Assembly (NCBI GenBank): GCA_902516065.1
Contig: CABXXB010000004.1
Span: 1-53,408, forward strand
Length of the DNA: 53,408 nucleotides
Direction of reading: 5' to 3'
Source of the DNA: an uncultured Pelagibacteraceae bacterium
GTDB taxonomy: Bacteria; Pseudomonadota; Alphaproteobacteria; Pelagibacterales; Pelagibacteraceae
The position numbers and the translations under genes were made by a program. The notes beneath the pieces were generated by a model, which did not search any database, had not been told where the DNA came from, and saw nothing but the letters and a program-made list of their open reading frames with translations. Shown here in pieces: positions 46,284-53,408 of the stretch; position 1 is the first letter of the stretch; each line of letters begins with the position of its first letter.

Positions 46284-46284
46284 A

Positions 46285-47100
46285 ATGTCATTAGTTGAAA
46301 CTGACTGGTTAGAAGAGAATATCAGCAATGTAAAAATTGTTGATTGTTCTTGGCATATGCCTCAAACAAAAAGAGATGGTTTTACTGAGTATAAAATTAA
46401 TCATATACCAGGGGCTATTTTTTTTGATTTAGATTTTAATTCAAAAAAAGATACTGAACTTCCCCATATGTTGGTCGAAATAAATGATTGGAAAGAAATA
46501 GTATCTAAAATGGGAATCAAAAATAACGATAAGATTATTATTTATGATAATTCAGATGTAGCAAGTGCATGTCGTTGTTGGTTTAATTTTATTTATTTCG
46601 GACACGACCCAAAGCTAGTCCATGTTTTAAATGGAGGGTTAAAAAAATGGATTATTGAAAATAGAAAAGTTACAAATCAATTACCAACAATTCAAATATC
46701 TAATTACAATTGCTTTGAAAAAAATGAATTAGTCAAAAATAAAAATTTAATTGACCAAAATATCGAAGTTCAGAAATTCAAGATAGTTGATGCCAGAAGT
46801 AAAGAAAGATTTGAAGGAAAAGTTCCAGAACCTAGAAAAGGGTTAAGAAGCGGTAGTATAAAAAATTCTTTTTGTATACCATTTAATAAATGTTTGAATG
46901 ATAATAAAACATTTAAAAATAAAGAAGATCTAGAAAATATTTTTAAATCATGTTTAGGAAATTATAATGAAAATAATATAGTTTTTTCATGTGGTTCAGG
47001 TGTTACTGCGTGCGTTTTGGCCCTAGCTTATTCTCTAATTAATGATAAATATCACCCATGTATTTATGATGGTTCTTGGGCTGAATACGGAATGGTTTAA
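46285..47100 (+). CDS. Rhodanese-family sulfurtransferase (3-mercaptopyruvate type)
   Basis: 271 residues, two rhodanese domains, the second catalytic. It transfers sulfur from 3-mercaptopyruvate to thiols or cyanide. The active loop is CGSGVT (about 236-241), the mercaptopyruvate sulfurtransferase (SseA) sequence rather than CRxGxT of thiosulfate enzymes. Other motifs: VDCSWHMP near 18-25 and IVDARSKERFEGKVPEPRKGLRSG (in parts: VDARSKERFEGKVPEPRKG, near 168-186). It is cytoplasmic. It follows msrA, a sulfur-handling neighbour, and precedes the RND pump by 8 bases. Confidence 0.9.
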   Translation: MSLVETDWLEENISNVKIVDCSWHMPQTKRDGFTEYKINHIPGAIFFDLDFNSKKDTELPHMLVEINDWKEIVSKMGIKNNDKIIIYDNSDVASACRCWFNFIYFGHDPKLVHVLNGGLKKWIIENRKVTNQLPTIQISNYNCFEKNELVKNKNLIDQNIEVQKFKIVDARSKERFEGKVPEPRKGLRSGSIKNSFCIPFNKCLNDNKTFKNKEDLENIFKSCLGNYNENNIVFSCGSGVTACVLALAYSLINDKYHPCIYDGSWAEYGMV

Positions 47101-47108
47101 AATAAATT

Positions 47109-47978
47109 ATGAAAAGATCTACAAAGATTATAACAATAGTAAGTGTTTTTTTTCTAGTGATTGCAATAGTGGTAACTGCAAGAACAATGGTGGGAAACCA
47201 TTTTAAAAAAAAATTTAGTAAAAATCCTCCTCCTGGAATAATAGTTACTGAAGTAATTAATGAGGAATTTGCAGAAAAATTAGAAACATTTGGGACAGCA
47301 ATCTCAAGCAAAAGTAAAACTTTTAAAATTAGAAAAGACCAAGTTTCTGGTGAATTAGAATTAAAAGAAAAAGTAAAAAAAGGTGATTTAATATTAGGTC
47401 TTACAAGTGAAAATATTACAGCACCATTTAGTGGTGTACTTGGTTACACGGGATTGACTGAAGATATATTTGTTTCAGACAATATTTTTATCATAACTCT
47501 TGATGATAATTCCACTATTTACTCCGATATTAAAATACCTGAAAGCTATGCGCCATTTATTAAAAAAGGACTGCCTGTTGAAGCAAAAGTTTCAAGTTAT
47601 GGTGATAAAATTTTTAAAGGTAAAATAGATTTTATATCTAGTAGAATTAATGCAGATACAAGAAGTTTATTATCTAGAGTAAGTATTAATAATGAAGATT
47701 TAGAATTATTATCAGGATCATTACTTGAAATAACCGTAAAATTCAATTTAAGAAATGCCTTAAGTGTTCCAGATACAAGCATCATGATGGAAGGAGAAAA
47801 ATCATATATTTACAAAGTTTCTGACAAAAATATTACCGATAAGACTGAAGTTGATATTGGTACAAGAAATGATGGAAAAGTAGAAATTCTCTCAGGTCTA
47901 AATGAAGGAGATCAAATCGTCGCCGAAGGATTAAAAAAAGTTAGACCTAGAGGTAAAATCAAACCTTTAAAAAATTAA
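47109..47978 (+). CDS. RND efflux adaptor (membrane fusion protein), hairpin-less
   Basis: 289 residues, shorter than typical adaptors (350-400). A signal anchor (about 7-25) leads to a lipoyl-like half (about 47-98), then ITAPFSGVLGYTG (about 103-115), the second lipoyl half, a beta-barrel (about 125-205) and a membrane-proximal domain (about 210-285). In typical HlyD/AcrA adaptors a long alpha-hairpin separates the two lipoyl halves; here only about four residues (LTSE) lie between KKGDLILG and ITAPFSG. The hairpin that contacts TolC-type channels therefore seems absent. It abuts the RND permease with no spacer. Confidence 0.85.
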   Translation: MKRSTKIITIVSVFFLVIAIVVTARTMVGNHFKKKFSKNPPPGIIVTEVINEEFAEKLETFGTAISSKSKTFKIRKDQVSGELELKEKVKKGDLILGLTSENITAPFSGVLGYTGLTEDIFVSDNIFIITLDDNSTIYSDIKIPESYAPFIKKGLPVEAKVSSYGDKIFKGKIDFISSRINADTRSLLSRVSINNEDLELLSGSLLEITVKFNLRNALSVPDTSIMMEGEKSYIYKVSDKNITDKTEVDIGTRNDGKVEILSGLNEGDQIVAEGLKKVRPRGKIKPLKN

Positions 47979-50900
47979 ATGTTTATCACTGAGCTAAGTA
48001 TTAAAAGACCTGCAGTTTCTTGGGTAATGTCTTTGATTTTAATAATCTTTGGTTTATTTGTTTTTTGGAAATTACCTGTAAGAGAATTGCCAGATGGAAT
48101 TCAGCCACCTGTTGTTCAAGTTCAAGTAAATTATAAATCTGCAGCAGCTTCAATAATAGATCAAGATGTCACACAAGTTATGGAAGATGTTATTGGTGGA
48201 GCTGAAGGAATAAAAAATATCGACTCAAAATCAGAAAATGGAAGAAGTACTATAAATATTGAGTTTGATACTAGTATTGATCTAGATAATGCAGCAAATG
48301 ATATTAGAGAGAGAGTTTCTAGAGTGGTAGATAATCTACCATCGGAGTCTGATCCTCCACAAATTTTAAAAAGAGCGGCTGGATTTACCACAACAATGTG
48401 GTTATCACTTTCTTCTAAAACATGGAGTGATTTAGAACTCGGAGACTATGCAGAAAGATTTTTGATTGATCAATTCTCAAGTGTAAAAAATGTTGGTAGG
48501 ATTTTAGTAGGTGGACTCAGGGAACTGAGTATTAGAGTTTGGATAGATCCAATTAAATTAGCTGCAAATGATTTGACAATTCAAGAAGTTGAGAATGCTT
48601 TAAGGGGAGAAAATATTAGACTTCCAGCAGGTACTTTAGAGGCTGATAACATAGACTTAACCTTAAACCTTGATAAATCCTATAACAATATTGAAACAAT
48701 AAAACAATTGCCTATCAAAAAATCTGCTAACAAAATAATACTGCTTTCAGATGTTGCTAATATAGAATTTGGACCAGTTTCTGAAAAAACTTTATTCAAG
48801 GCTCAAACTAAAGATCAAATTAACCTAAAGACAGTTGGAATTGGTATTTATGCAAAAAGTGGAGCATCTACTGTTGAGCTCTCAAATGATATAAAAAAAA
48901 GGATAGTTCAAGTTAAAAAATCTTTACCTGATGGATTAGATCTAAGAGTTTCTTTTAATAGAGCAACTTATGTACAGGCTGCTATTAATGAAGTTTATAA
49001 AACATTAATAATTGCTTTCATCTTAGTAGTAATAATTATTTATTTATTTTTAGGAAATCTTAAAGCAGTAATTGTACCCGCCATAGCACTTCCAGTTAGT
49101 TTGATAGCATCTTTTTTAGGATTATATATATTTGGTTTATCAATTAATATATTTGTACTTTTAAGCTTCATACTAGCAATTGGAATAATTACTGATGACT
49201 CGGTCATCATGACTGATGCAATTTATAGAAGAATAGAAAATGGAGAAACTCCTTTAGTAGCGGCTTATAAAGGGTCTAAACAAATCTCATTCGCTATTAT
49301 TGCTACTACTCTAATTTTAATTGCAGTATTTCTTCCTTTAATTTTTATAGAAGGAATTTCAGGAACTTTATTTAAAGAAACAGCAATTACATTATCATTT
49401 TCAATTATAGTTTCTTCCTTTGTTGCTCTTACTCTTTCCCCAATGCTAGCAAGTAAGTTCTTAACCAAAAAAACTACAAAAAATAATATAGTTAAAAAGT
49501 TTGAAAAATTATTTTTAAGTTTATCCTCTTTTTATAAAGAAACTCTTAATATTTTAATTAACAAAACCAAAATTATAGGAATTTTTATAATCTTTATTGT
49601 TTTTGTCTCAGTATTTTTATTTAATTTTTCTAAAAAAGAATTATTACCTATGGAAGATAGGGGTGTTTATCTTGTAATTGGTTTTACTGATGAAGGAAGA
49701 TCCTTTGAGTATACACAAGAAAAAGCTCAAGAGGTTGAAAAAAGATTAATTCCTTTATTACAAGCAGAAGATAGTCCTTATTCTAGATTTATAATGAGAG
49801 TGCCAGGATTTGGAAGTTCAGCAAACTCTTATAATAGTTTTATAATAATTGCTTTATTAGATAATTGGAAAAATAGAAAAAAAGATTCTCAAACCGTTAT
49901 GAGAGAAGCAATTGGTAAAATTGTAACCTTACCTGAAGCTGTAGCGTTTCCAATTTCACCTCAATCAATAAGAGTTTCTAATTATAACAAACCAGTTCAA
50001 ATGGTTATCTATGGAAATACATATGAAGAGTTAGAAGATATTCAAAACAATGTAATTAAAAAGATAAGATCAAATATAAATTTATCTAGAGTAGAGTCTG
50101 ACTATAATAGAAATAAACCAGAGGTAAAATTGGTTATAAATAAGAATAAAGCCAAAGATCTTGGTGTATCTGCTCAATCAATAGGAAAAACACTTGAAAC
50201 TTTATACGGAGGAAAAAAGATAACTACTTTTAATCGCCAAGGAAGAGAGTATCCAATAATTGTTCAACAATATTTATCTGACAGAAGAAATAAAGATGGA
50301 ATATCAAAAATTTTTGTTAGATCAGAAACCTCAGAAAAACTTATTTCTCTTGCAAACTTAGTTAAGTTTAAAGAAGAAGGTTCAGCAAAAGAACTTGCAA
50401 GATATAACAGGCAAAGTGCTGTAACTATTTCTGCTAATATTAGCGAAAACTATACACTTTCAGAAGCTATTTCATATTTAGAAAATGTTATGGCAGAGAT
50501 AGCGCCTAACAATCAAATAACTTGGAAGGGAAAATCTGAGGAAATAAAAGAGACTAGTAGTGAATTATTTATTATTTTTATTTTAGCTATATTAACAGCT
50601 TACTTGGTAATGGCTGCAACATTTAATTCATTCATTCATCCATTCATAATTATTTTAACTGTTCCGTTAGCTATATTTGGTGGTTTGGTCTTTATTCTTT
50701 TCTTAAATAGCTCAATTAATATTTTTTCACAAATTGCTTTAATAATTTTAATAGGTATATCCACCAAAAACAGTATTTTGATTGTCGACTATGCAAATCA
50801 AATCAGAACAACTGGGAAAAATATTGAGTCCGCTGTCAAGGAAGCATGTAATATAAGATTTAGACCAATCATGATGACATCCTTAAGCACTATGATAGCG

Positions 50901-51107
50901 ATGTTACCACTTGTAATTGGAAATATTGGTCCAGGGGCAGGTGAAGGTTCAAGATTAGCTGTAGGTACAACAATCTTAGGAGGAATGATAATTTCAACAT
51001 TCTTCACATTGTACGTTACTCCTTCAATGTATTTAGCTTTAGCAAAAAATACTAATAGGATAGATGCTGTAGATATTGAGCTCAATAAACAACTAACTAA
51101 AAAATAA
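47979..51107 (+). CDS. RND multidrug efflux permease (HAE1 type)
   Basis: 1042 residues, typical for AcrB/MexB-like proton antiporters of the inner membrane. Twelve helices in two repeats with large periplasmic loops. Proton relay residues are present: the DD in TDDSVIM (about 406-407) and the Lys in STKNSILIVDYAN (about 929). WVMSLILIIFGLFVFWKLPVRELP at the start (read as WVMSLILIIFGL, near 15-26) is a family hallmark. The partner adaptor is immediately upstream; no outer membrane channel gene is nearby. Its last 11 bases overlap the convergent transglycosylase gene. Confidence 0.94.
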   Translation: MFITELSIKRPAVSWVMSLILIIFGLFVFWKLPVRELPDGIQPPVVQVQVNYKSAAASIIDQDVTQVMEDVIGGAEGIKNIDSKSENGRSTINIEFDTSIDLDNAANDIRERVSRVVDNLPSESDPPQILKRAAGFTTTMWLSLSSKTWSDLELGDYAERFLIDQFSSVKNVGRILVGGLRELSIRVWIDPIKLAANDLTIQEVENALRGENIRLPAGTLEADNIDLTLNLDKSYNNIETIKQLPIKKSANKIILLSDVANIEFGPVSEKTLFKAQTKDQINLKTVGIGIYAKSGASTVELSNDIKKRIVQVKKSLPDGLDLRVSFNRATYVQAAINEVYKTLIIAFILVVIIIYLFLGNLKAVIVPAIALPVSLIASFLGLYIFGLSINIFVLLSFILAIGIITDDSVIMTDAIYRRIENGETPLVAAYKGSKQISFAIIATTLILIAVFLPLIFIEGISGTLFKETAITLSFSIIVSSFVALTLSPMLASKFLTKKTTKNNIVKKFEKLFLSLSSFYKETLNILINKTKIIGIFIIFIVFVSVFLFNFSKKELLPMEDRGVYLVIGFTDEGRSFEYTQEKAQEVEKRLIPLLQAEDSPYSRFIMRVPGFGSSANSYNSFIIIALLDNWKNRKKDSQTVMREAIGKIVTLPEAVAFPISPQSIRVSNYNKPVQMVIYGNTYEELEDIQNNVIKKIRSNINLSRVESDYNRNKPEVKLVINKNKAKDLGVSAQSIGKTLETLYGGKKITTFNRQGREYPIIVQQYLSDRRNKDGISKIFVRSETSEKLISLANLVKFKEEGSAKELARYNRQSAVTISANISENYTLSEAISYLENVMAEIAPNNQITWKGKSEEIKETSSELFIIFILAILTAYLVMAATFNSFIHPFIIILTVPLAIFGGLVFILFLNSSINIFSQIALIILIGISTKNSILIVDYANQIRTTGKNIESAVKEACNIRFRPIMMTSLSTMIAMLPLVIGNIGPGAGEGSRLAVGTTILGGMIISTFFTLYVTPSMYLALAKNTNRIDAVDIELNKQLTKK

Positions 51108-51699
51108 TATATCTATTTTTATTAAAAGAATTACTACACTTAGAGAATTGTTTTTTATAAATTTTAGATTGTTTTTCAACCTTTTTTGCCAAACTAATAA
51201 CTTTTTTATTTTTTTTGTAATGTTTATAATTTCCCCACCCTTCGTGATAGGCAATATATTGTTTAAAAGCATCTTGAAGAGATATCTTTAAAATAGAATT
51301 TGTTTTATTTGTGTACCAGCCAATAAAATCTACACTATCTTTAAATCTAGCCCGTGTTGCAAGTTTATTGCCTGTTTCATTTTTATATTGCTCCCATGTT
51401 CCCTTTACAGCTTGAGAATACCCAAACGAACTGGAAGGACGTTTAAAAGGAATTACTTTAAATAATTTTTGTCTAGGTGGTTTTGCCAACCAATCAAAAT
51501 CAGACTCCATTTTTATTATTGCTAACTGGATATGTATTGGAGTACCCCATTTTTGCTCAACTTTTTTAGAATGTTTGTACCAAAGATATCTTTCATCAAA
51601 AATTTTGCAGCTGTTTGAGGTGTTTTGAGGAACTGAGGAGCATGCAGAAATCAAAAATAAAAAAATAATTAAAAAAGTTTTATTACTCATGATATTCAT
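51097..51699 (-). CDS. Lytic transglycosylase-like lipoprotein
   Basis: 200 residues. A lipoprotein signal ends at LLISAC-type lipobox (as LISAC, Cys 20). The SLT domain has WGTPIHIQLAIIKMESDF (about 51-68) with the catalytic Glu 65, then SFGYSQAVKGTWEQYK (about 91-106), the conserved GxSQ-like motif as GYSQ, and IAYHEGWGNYKH (about 150-161). It cleaves peptidoglycan glycan strands near the outer membrane. The VanZ-like stop overlaps this start by ATGA. The C-terminus is lysine-rich and ends in an atypical hydrophobic stretch, RYIIF. Confidence 0.85.
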   Translation of the reverse strand: MNIMSNKTFLIIFLFLISACSSVPQNTSNSCKIFDERYLWYKHSKKVEQKWGTPIHIQLAIIKMESDFDWLAKPPRQKLFKVIPFKRPSSSFGYSQAVKGTWEQYKNETGNKLATRARFKDSVDFIGWYTNKTNSILKISLQDAFKQYIAYHEGWGNYKHYKKNKKVISLAKKVEKQSKIYKKQFSKCSNSFNKNRYIIF

Positions 51700-52088
51700 C
51701 TATTGCGTTTTATAAAATAGTAAAGATAAAAAATTATAAAGATAATAAAAACTCCTAAAAAATTTCCTGTCAAATCTTTAAGTTCAAAGCTTCTTTGTGG
51801 AATTAAAATGTGACTTAACTCTAAAAAAATAGAAATAAAAAATAAATAGAAAAATAAAATTTTTACATCGTTTTTATAATAAGATATTAGTCCTAAAAAA
51901 GATAAGACCAAAAAAGCATAAACATGATTTGACGAAAATATTAAAAAATCTGATGTTAGTTGGGGCTGTTTTTGTTTGTCACCATATACTAACCAGCCAA
52001 AAATACTTCCTGGATAAAGGTATATTAGAATCAGTCCAATATTAGTTATATGAAAGGTAGTTTTTGTGAATAAAAATATTTTTTTCAT
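51696..52088 (-). CDS. VanZ-like membrane protein
   Basis: 130 residues with about four hydrophobic helices. ISIFLELSHILIPQRSFELKDLTGNFLG (in parts: FLELSHILIPQR near 86-97, then FELKDLTGNFLG) matches the VanZ family signature with conserved Glu, Gln-Arg, and Asp...Asn...Gly. VanZ domains are implicated in teicoplanin resistance in enterococci, but most members have unknown function. It sits upstream of the transglycosylase lipoprotein with ATGA coupling, hinting at a shared cell-wall context. Divergent from gpmA by 42 bases. Confidence 0.78.
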   Translation of the reverse strand: MKKIFLFTKTTFHITNIGLILIYLYPGSIFGWLVYGDKQKQPQLTSDFLIFSSNHVYAFLVLSFLGLISYYKNDVKILFFYLFFISIFLELSHILIPQRSFELKDLTGNFLGVFIIFIIFYLYYFIKRNR

Positions 52089-52130
52089 TTAACTAACAAT
52101 TTTTTTTATATTAAATTAAGCTTAATAAAA

Positions 52131-52844
52131 ATGAGTTATTTAATTTTAATTAGGCATGGTCAAAGTACTTGGAATCTCAAAAACAGATTTACAGGTTGGG
52201 TTGATGTAGATTTGACAGAAAATGGAAAATTAGAGGCAAAAAAGGCTGGTGAATTGATTAAAACATCAAATATTCATATTGATTATTATTACTCTTCACT
52301 TCAATTAAGGGCTAATCATACTCTTAAAATTATACAAAAATCCCTAAATGATGAAAAAAATTTTGTTAAGTCTTGGAAGCTTAACGAAAGACATTATGGG
52401 GGGCTTACAGGACTCAATAAAATTGAAATGAGTAAAAAACTTGGTGAAGAAAGAGTTCATCAATTTAGAAGGTCTTGGGATTTAAGACCAGATCCATTGG
52501 ATAAAAATAGTGAATTCCATCCACTAAATATTAAAACTTATAAAAGTATGTCTATTAAAGAAATTCCAGACACCGAGTCTTTAAAAGATACTTATGAAAG
52601 AGTTATAAATTTCTATAATTCAGATGTTAAAAACAAAATTAAAAGTGGTAATATATTAATTTCTGCACATGGTAATTCTATAAGAGCCTTATGCAAATAT
52701 TTGTTCAAGCTTGATGAAAAACAGATTTCTAAACTCGAAATACCAACTGGTAATCCATTGCTTATAGAAATTGATGAAAATGAAAAAATTAATAATTGCA
52801 ATTATTTAGATCAAGATAGGGCTAAAGATCTTTTAGTTTTTTGA
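52131..52844 (+). CDS. gpmA: 2,3-bisphosphoglycerate-dependent phosphoglycerate mutase
   Basis: 237 residues, normal for the cofactor-dependent enzyme that interconverts 3- and 2-phosphoglycerate. The phospho-histidine lies in LIRHGQSTWN (about 6-15, His 9), followed by RFTGWVDVDLTENG (about 20-33), LNERHYGGLTGLNK (about 85-98) and the second His in SAHGNSIRAL (about 179-188). All motifs are intact. It ends 23 bases inside the convergent nucleotidyltransferase gene, an unusually long overlap for core genes. Confidence 0.95.
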   Translation: MSYLILIRHGQSTWNLKNRFTGWVDVDLTENGKLEAKKAGELIKTSNIHIDYYYSSLQLRANHTLKIIQKSLNDEKNFVKSWKLNERHYGGLTGLNKIEMSKKLGEERVHQFRRSWDLRPDPLDKNSEFHPLNIKTYKSMSIKEIPDTESLKDTYERVINFYNSDVKNKIKSGNILISAHGNSIRALCKYLFKLDEKQISKLEIPTGNPLLIEIDENEKINNCNYLDQDRAKDLLVF

Positions 52845-53408
52845 AAATATCAAGATTAGTGGCATGATAAAATTTGAGTTTACTCTCAAACCCTATTAGA
52901 CGTTTTTGTTTTATAAGATCAGACCAAATTTTGGTTATTGAAAAATTAATTATTTTTTTATTTTCAAAGATCGATTTATTTAATATTTGACATCCTGTAT
53001 AGATATATTTTTTATCATTTTGATTAATCAAGTTATTTTCTAGGTCGAAATCACCGAGCAAACTTTTATCAAAACTTAAATCTTTTTTGACTAATAAAAG
53101 TATATTTTTCAAATTTTGATTAAAATATAAATTGATCATATGGTTAATTTCGTTAGCATAATTATTATTCCAAATTGTATCAGGATTAAATATCAAAAAA
53201 TTATCATCTTCAGATTTATCAATTAAATTTAAAATACCCCCTCCTGTATCTAAAATATTTTCTCCATCTTCTATAACTTTAATTTCAATATTATAATTAT
53301 GGTTTCTAACAAATTCATTAATTTGTTCTTTCAAGTAAAAAGAATTAATTAAAACTTTTTTTATATTAAGCTTAACAATAAGATTTATACAATGATCTAA
53401 AAGAGTTA
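52822..53408 (-). CDS. Sugar-1-phosphate nucleotidyltransferase, MurU-like (5' end cut by window)
   Basis: About 195 residues are visible; the frame is open upstream to the window edge, continuing ...LLDHCINLIVKLNIKKVLINSFYLKEQINEF (in parts: LLDHCINLIV, KKVLINSFYLKEQI), so it is truncated at its N-terminus. A TTG at 53334 is probably not the real start. Key motifs: DTGGGILN near the visible N-terminal third and FNPDTIW with the acidic metal ligand, as in the MurNAc-1-phosphate uridylyltransferase/mannose-1-phosphate guanylyltransferase group. The GGG and NPD pattern fits MurU-like enzymes of cell-wall recycling, but the substrate is not proven. Confidence 0.8.
   Translation of the reverse strand, partial: TLLDHCINLIVKLNIKKVLINSFYLKEQINEFVRNHNYNIEIKVIEDGENILDTGGGILNLIDKSEDDNFLIFNPDTIWNNNYANEINHMINLYFNQNLKNILLLVKKDLSFDKSLLGDFDLENNLINQNDKKYIYTGCQILNKSIFENKKIINFSITKIWSDLIKQKRLIGFESKLKFYHATNLDIFKKLKDL

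Overview
The window is a gene-dense, strongly AT-rich bacterial chromosome segment. Tiny intergenic gaps, frequent ATGA and TAATG overlaps, lysine/isoleucine/asparagine-rich proteins and the gene content point to an alphaproteobacterium of the SAR11 clade (Pelagibacterales, 'Candidatus Pelagibacter'-like). That content is an aa3 oxidase cluster with CtaB/CtaG/SURF1 and thrC, lspA beside a DUF3035/BamF lipoprotein, DUF2093 beside purD, and a short-form Pgi. This assignment is an inference from reading the sequence, not a database result. I see no rRNA, tRNA, CRISPR array, insertion sequence, prophage or plasmid feature. No gap between genes exceeds about 280 bases.

Layout. 1-6923 (minus): rsmE, coxB, coxA, ctaB, an unlisted 41-residue membrane ORF, ctaG, coxC, SURF1 and thrC (cut by the window edge), apparently one oxidase-centred operon. 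6941-9674 (plus): a type II haloacid dehalogenase, then a 62-residue Cys-tailed protein, a pirin and a quinone oxidoreductase; a DUF2721 membrane protein faces them. 10127-15774 (plus): ubiA, msbA, waaA, lpxK and a lipid A acyltransferase, i.e. lipid A/Kdo assembly and export. 15776-17811: DUF2093 (minus), purD and rsmD (plus). 17803-24198 (minus): HAD-IIA phosphatase, ribF, ileS, lspA, BamF-like lipoprotein and pgi. 24331-28404 (plus): groES, groEL, a terminator, a 38-residue basic ORF and typA.

28401-36562 holds a YczE-type membrane protein, a DUF6134 secreted protein, the tldE/tldD pair and a DCC-family protein. It also holds a minus-strand run of DapA-like aldolase, cyclopropane fatty acid synthase, a lysine-rich coiled-coil protein and a small membrane protein. 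36612-43053 holds a GT9 glycosyltransferase, a membrane-anchored J-protein, oligopeptidase B, Hsp20, a small lipoprotein, and a purine permease facing a purine phosphoribosyltransferase across a shared terminator. 43102-53408 holds a GT17 glycosyltransferase, DUF1330, an AlkA-type glycosylase, an EamA transporter, msrA, a sulfurtransferase, an RND pump with an unusually small adaptor, a transglycosylase lipoprotein, a VanZ-like protein, phosphoglycerate mutase and a sugar-phosphate nucleotidyltransferase cut by the window end.

The genes are mostly core metabolism, envelope biogenesis and stress functions. No large novel system is evident. The observations I rate highest are the RND adaptor that seems to lack its alpha-helical hairpin, the two tiny ORFs missed by length cut-offs, shared heat-shock-like promoter boxes ahead of groES and hsp20 with a leader hairpin on hsp20, and the lysine-rich coiled-coil gene beside cfa.
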